DNA of 64,000 nucleotides from Limnanthes douglasii subsp. nivea. Taxonomy: Eukaryota > Streptophyta > Magnoliopsida > Brassicales > Limnanthaceae. A program made the position numbers and the translations under genes. The notes under the pieces were generated by a model. It did no database searches. It was given only the letters and a program-made list of their open reading frames with translations, and was not told the origin of the DNA. The first letter of the stretch is position 1. The number at the start of each line of letters is the position of its first letter. The DNA is taken from positions 8,270,589 through 8,334,588 of the forward strand of contig JAUPFV010000005.1 of NCBI GenBank assembly GCA_036936605.1, given 5' to 3'. Positions 58,839 through 64,000 of this stretch are shown here, piece after piece.

Positions 58839-58976
58839 GAGAAAACGTCTTGGCTATACACTCCTATCAAACTTAACCCGCAAAAGTGCTTAGTGATGAT
58901 TACAGCGGGTAAAAATGGCGGCATAAGGTTCATTACATCGGCTGGAACAAAAGCTGGGATGAGTGGGTTGGTCTTG
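58839..58976 (+). pseudogene. MRG/MSL3-type chromodomain exon, broken copy D
   Basis: Reads EN-VLAIHSYQT, stop, PAKVLSDDYSG, stop, KWRHKVHYIGWNKSWDEWVGL and is then cut short compared with copy C, resuming in CCTACATAGAGC, the sequence that follows the C exon. Two stops and a small deletion of the end (ERWLKL...) rule out function. Confidence 0.75.
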
Positions 58977-59907
58977 CCTACATAGAGCATTGCCTACGTA
59001 GCTGCTCTACAAAAATGAACGTCCACAATATCGAAAAAACCGCAGTTCATAATGTGTCTCCTTCGGCGGTATATGTTGCTGAACATTTATTACGACTCTG
59101 TGTGGAGTAGCCGGATATATCTGTACATCATAGTTTAATGATTCTTTTAATATTCGCTTTCTTCGAAATAGTCTGAAATTTATTTAATTGATGCGTAGTT
59201 TTGTACTTTAGAAATATTACATGGTTATGTTTTAAAAAACAAATATTTCTTTTTATCAACTATATATAAATATTATTCTCATATAATAAGGAGTGTTAAA
59301 ATTTTGGGATAAAAAAATTCAGAATGTCCATATGGGACACATCAACTTTTTTGACCATTTAGGATATTGCTAAACAAAGTTAGGTTAGGAATCTCGTACA
59401 AATCGACTTTAACGTTTTTTTATTTAAGTTCAAAATCAAAATTACCGTGTTATTCAATAATTTATTTCTTGTAAAATAAAAAAATAATCTAAAAATTGCC
59501 TTCAAAATGTCTTAATCAAGATAAATAACATATAAATCAAACATCAAAAATCACAAAATAAAAACAAATTTTTTTTAAACAAAATCTTCAAAACAAGGTA
59601 GGAATTATTCATTTTATTTATCAATTAGATTTTTTTAGTTTAAGATGTTATATATTATTCAAAATCTCATCAAATAATATATAGAGATCACGGAATTTTA
59701 AATTAGAAATTTTGTTTCTAGTATAAACAAACCCAAAATCACACTTTCCATTTAGTCGTGAAGAAAGGAAATGTTTCCAAACACCGAAGGAAGCTGCCGT
59801 ATTTGTGATTATGGTTTATGATGATGAAACTCCTAAACCTAGCCTCTTACTTATAGTCTTTATAATGTGAAGCCCAACATGCCCATCCTTTATTACTTAC
59901 TTGTGTA

Positions 59908-60904
59908 TAGGGATGGCAATGGGTCGGGATGGGTGCGGGTATAGCTAAACCCGTAACTCATCCCGTCTATATTTTTCTAAACCCATACCCTAACCCGTAC
60001 CCGTCGGGTAGTAATATTTTTTTCCCACACCCGAACCCGCCGGGTTCGGGTACCCATTGAAGTTAAGGTTTCTTTTTTTAAAAAAAACCACGCACTGTTC
60101 TCTAGATTTAAACCAATTCTATAAAAAAAATACTCCAACCCAATGCTAATTGTTATCTATTAATAATTAATGCATAGTTTTGGTATATTTTAGTAAATCA
60201 TTTTCTTATAATTTAATTAGTTATATTATTAGTTTCTCTTAAGGTTGATATTAATAGCAGAAAAAAGAAAAGATGTTTGAAAAATATAAATCATCAAATA
60301 TAATATTAAAATCTAGAATATTGTTTTGTGATCTATTAATAATTGATATATGATTTTGAAATATGTTAGTAATTTTTTTATTTCATAAATAATAATATTA
60401 TTAGACTAAAAAGAAAAAATATATTTTAAAATGAAAAATTGAAAAATAAAATTTAATATCTAAATGTAGAATGATATTTTTCAAAATATACGGTATCTAG
60501 TGATAATGAACAAATATTTTGTATTTTTATAATGTTATTAATAATTAATATATGGTTGATGTTAGTATTTTTTTAATTTAATTAATAATACTAATAATAT
60601 TAGATCGATAGTATCAGTTTTGCAAAGAAAAATAAAAAATATTAAAAGAAACGATATAATATTAAAGCTTAATAGCTAATATTAAATGATATAATATTTT
60701 ATATAATATTAATTTAACGGGTACCCACCGGTCGGGTTCGGGTTGGGTACCCGTGGGAAATTATTTAAACCCATAACCCATCTCATATCCGAAATAGTAA
60801 ATTTTCAAACCCGCAACCCATCCGTGGGAAATTTTTAAAACCCATAACCCATCCCATCGGGTCGGCTCGGGTACCTGCGGGTTCGGAAAAAATTGCCATC
60901 CCTA
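59908..60904. mobile_element. Non-autonomous hAT-like element, 997 bp, with perfect 8-bp target duplication
   Basis: The ends are TAGGGATGGCAAT and its inverse (ATTGCCATCCCTA), with subterminal ACCCG/CGGGT clusters and an AT-rich centre. CTTGTGTA flanks both sides (59900-59907 and 60905-60912), the 8 bp expected for hAT. Segment C keeps the empty site (ACTTGTGTACGAGACC at about 47035). No transposase frame. Confidence 0.92.
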
Positions 60905-63844
60905 CTTGTGTACGGGACCATAAGATAATTTAATTTATATCCCTTATTTATTAATTTATGCTAAAGTGTTGAGATTTAGGTCATCTGCATCATAATGTCC
61001 AAATTCAACCCAGATACCACACTTGAACCCATAACTCATTTTCACTCATAGGTCCAATTTAATTAATTAAATAATTAACTGATTACTTTTAGCATTGACT
61101 TCCTTAAGACACTGATTGAATATGTTTATTTAGTATGTTAGTCCAAATTATTGTCGGTCCATAAATATATAAATAAATATATTCAAATATAGGATACTGT
61201 CATTGTGCTTAAAATTAATGAAAAAATATAAGTTTTTCTCAATCGTAAGTAGAAATATAGTTTAGGTTTTTCTTAATCCAAATTAGAAGTATATTTTTCT
61301 GTTAATTTTTTTGTTTAACTTTTAGTGATCCAATATGAAACCAATATTATGAACAAAACAAATTAATATACTTGATTGTTCAAAACCTTAAAAGTAAATG
61401 TATATGTTAGTTGTATTTGTGTGAAATGATATCCGTGTGATAATGAATAACTTTCGTCAAAGTAATCCTAATGATTATTAAGACTGAACAACTCAAGATT
61501 TAGAAGAAGTATCTCAGTTATATTATTTTCCTCCCTAAAATATTGTTCATTCTCCAAATGAAAAGATATTTTCTTCTTTGTAGTAAAATTAAGCATAAGG
61601 TTGGTACAAGTATTATTGAATTATCTTCAAATTACCTAGGACATTTAAGTAATATATTGAATAATATTTTAGCCACGAAAGCATTCCTCTAGTTTTCTTC
61701 ATTGTAGCCATGTTTTTTTTATATATCGTGATCCTCACATAACTTACATCTTATAATCTCCACGCGTCTTGTATCTTCCTTAACATGTTCAGCTCTACCT
61801 TATCTCATTTTAATATGCATTGTTTATGGGTCGTTAACTTATTAGCTTTGAGTTTTTATCGTTTAACTTGTCCAACTTGTTTGTTTCCACTCGTTCACCA
61901 TCTTTTCAGATAATTTAAAACTTGTAAATCTTACCACCAATATTATAATATGACATTTTTATAAATATTTACCTCTTAAAGATAGATATATATGAGATAT
62001 GAAGAACATGCCCTTATTAAATATCTATAATCATTGAAACAAATTTTATAAGTTAAAGGACATTTAGCATAAATGTTTTCATATGTTTACTTTATTAATA
62101 TAGTTTATCCAACCAACATACTTTGTTTAATTCATTTAAGTTGTTTTACATGGATCTTCGTTTATAAACTTCTACCATCAATTTAATCGTTATTATTAAT
62201 TTCATCTTATCCAACCAACATAATTATTACCTATTAATTCCTTTAGATCATCTTATATGGATCGTCATTTAACTTATTTATTAAACTTTGTCACTATTTA
62301 TTTAACTTCGTGTTGATTCACTTTCCTATCCAAGCTATTTAAAGTATGCATCTTACATTTCGTGGATCTACTTTCAACTTCAGTTGTTGAGATTAAACCT
62401 ATATTTTTGTATAAAGGAAAACTCTTTTGAAGTAATTTTTTTAAAAATAATAATTTATTAAAATTGTTTCCGTGGAAAAAAATTTCAGCTAAACATTCGT
62501 AGATGACTCAAATTTTTTGGTGTTATTATCTTACTTAAATATTATCTTGTGTTATCTCTTTAACTAACATTTAAAAAAAGGTACATTCCTCGTCCTCTTA
62601 CCACTTTCTTTTTGAATTCGGGTGTATGCTCGAAGGTAAGAATCGCGGATTATTAGATGATTTTCATTCATCATATATTATGTTGAGGTTATTTGTCAAT
62701 TTGACTAACAAAATGACCTAGATAGTGGATCGTATGGTAATTTGAGTTCCCAATATTATAGGTCATCAAACAAAGATTAACTTCTTTTGCTTTTTCTAAT
62801 AATATTTCATGTCACAAAACATATTTCCAAACAAAATCCAAAACCACTAAAATACGACCTATATTACTTTCATAATCAATTATATATTGATAAAGGTATT
62901 ATTTTTGCTTTTCCACTTCAAACTCTTAAAACCAACACGTTTTCTTGTCCAACAAAGTCGACATAAATTGTTCCTCAAATGTAGATCATGACGATGCAGT
63001 TTAAGAAGTTAACTTTCTTGATGAATATTTTTCATCCATAAAGAAACCAATTATTTATCTAGACGATTATGAATAACATAAATTTCATTATAATTGGGGT
63101 ATCCCTGATTCTGTTACCATCTACTTACCCAAATAAGAAGATCTTCATCATCATGTGAAGGTAAACGAGATGTGTTTTTTCATAATTTTCTCAAGTAAGT
63201 TAGATTTCATCTACACCCCCGATTGGAGAGTTCTTTGTTAGAGTTTTACCTTTACAACTAACTCACAATGGGTGGAGAAGTTTGACCAATGTGATAGTTA
63301 CCTCTTATATCTTAAAAAGTCACATCACAATTGCATACCTTCTTTTCCGTTAGTGGTTGTTGATAATTTAATTCAGAACATGGATAAAGTCAAATTTAAA
63401 GATGTTGAATTAAAACATGTAAGACACATAATAATATCTTAAATATGTATGCTAATAACTCCTTTGTCTTTTGTCTTAGAAGAAAGTTACTAGCATTATT
63501 TTTTTCCAGTTAAAATCAACTATTACGAGCCGCTTATAATGGTTGGGAAATAAGTATTACCCAATTTTCAAAAAAGTCAATTTAATCTTATCTTGTTTTT
63601 GGTTGTTTGAAGGATTCACTATGTCTGCCAAACAAAATGTAATTGTTACAAAAATGAGTATCTCTGCCTCAAAAAATGACACTAACTACTTACTTTTTCC
63701 CAAGATGATAGGTGGTGACCTGAATAGTTTGGGTTTACAAATAACCTCAATAAAGAGATCATCTAAGACATGTAACACTGAGGATAGGATCTCAGGTCTT
63801 AAAAAATCAACTACTCTTCATGTTACTAAACTATTGTTACTATC

Positions 63845-63980
63845 ACGAAGTACTTGATGAAGATTGAGTATCAACTACTCTTCATGTTCCACATTGAGAA
63901 ACCTGAGTATCAACTATTCTTCTATTGAACTACTAATGAAATGTTGATTGGGAGGCACCCCAATGTGAGTAATGCTTTTT
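63845..63980 (+). pseudogene. Tiny Ty3/gypsy integrase remnant, copy in D
   Basis: Counterpart of 27690-27830: RVSTTLHVPH-like wording in GAGTATCAACTACTCTTCAT and what follows, then GGGAGGCACCCCAATG. It has a short extra repeat of GAGTATCAACTA. Confidence 0.45.
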
Positions 63981-64000
63981 CTTTAATTCCAATATTTTTA

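Larger units (their letters stand above)
57221..64000. repeat. Segment D of the duplicated MRG-chromodomain locus
   Basis: Similar to C up to about 61665 and to A (17060-22345 and 27298-27830) to the window end. It carries a SINE (57479-57747) and an hAT element (59908-60904) that the other copies lack, and a broken chromodomain exon. Between 61700 and 63500 it pairs only with A; that part has no gene that I recognise, although the stretch WVE(N/K)FDQ-DSYLLYLKK at about 21950 and 63270 stays readable in both. Confidence 0.85.

Overview
The window looks like nuclear DNA of a eudicot plant. It is very AT-rich, and almost all of it is transposable-element sequence of plant type: L1-clade LINEs with a C-terminal RNase H, a Ty1/copia element, a Ty3/gypsy element with two RNase H-like regions, tRNA-derived SINEs, and Mutator-like and hAT-like non-autonomous elements. 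I do not recognise the species. The one clearly intact host gene is a single-exon mitoferrin-type mitochondrial carrier (49748-50719, minus).

Layout. 1-4137 is a decayed plus-strand LINE. 4823-5400 is a Mutator-like MITE with a perfect 9-bp target duplication. 5816-6460 is a fragment of a second LINE. 7480-10040 is a decayed Ty3/gypsy pol of Tat-like layout, followed by antisense plant-transposon-like remnants (12238-15061). Between them an hAT-like element (11165-12229) carries a nested fold-back element (11414-11839). 15403-27830 is segment A, interrupted by a copia element (about 22516-27301). 29571-30564 is a second Mutator-like element. 31413-35690 holds minus-strand LINE remnants. 36750-38540 is a decayed, intron-containing plant-mobile-domain-like gene with arrays of a short motif in its introns. 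39747-40185 is a SINE inserted into an older SINE.

The right half is a cluster of related segments: A (15403-27830), B (40997-44469), C (44655-47838) and D (57221-64000). They are diverged copies of one locus that contained an exon for an MRG/MSL3-type chromodomain. The exon is open only in C, is broken in A and D, and is deleted in B. The B/C junction carries a short copy of the mitoferrin 5' end, which ties the mitoferrin gene to the duplication history. A nearly intact LINE (50977-56863, 14-bp target duplication, one internal stop in ORF2) sits 258 bp upstream of the mitoferrin start codon, between that gene and segment D. Because the segments are paralogous, several insertions can be checked against empty sites within this same window: the hAT element and SINE of D against C, and the copia element of A against D.

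No RNA gene, CRISPR array or prokaryote-type operon is visible. All identities come from reading motifs by eye. Divergence is judged by eye, and boundaries without a target duplication are accurate to tens of bases.
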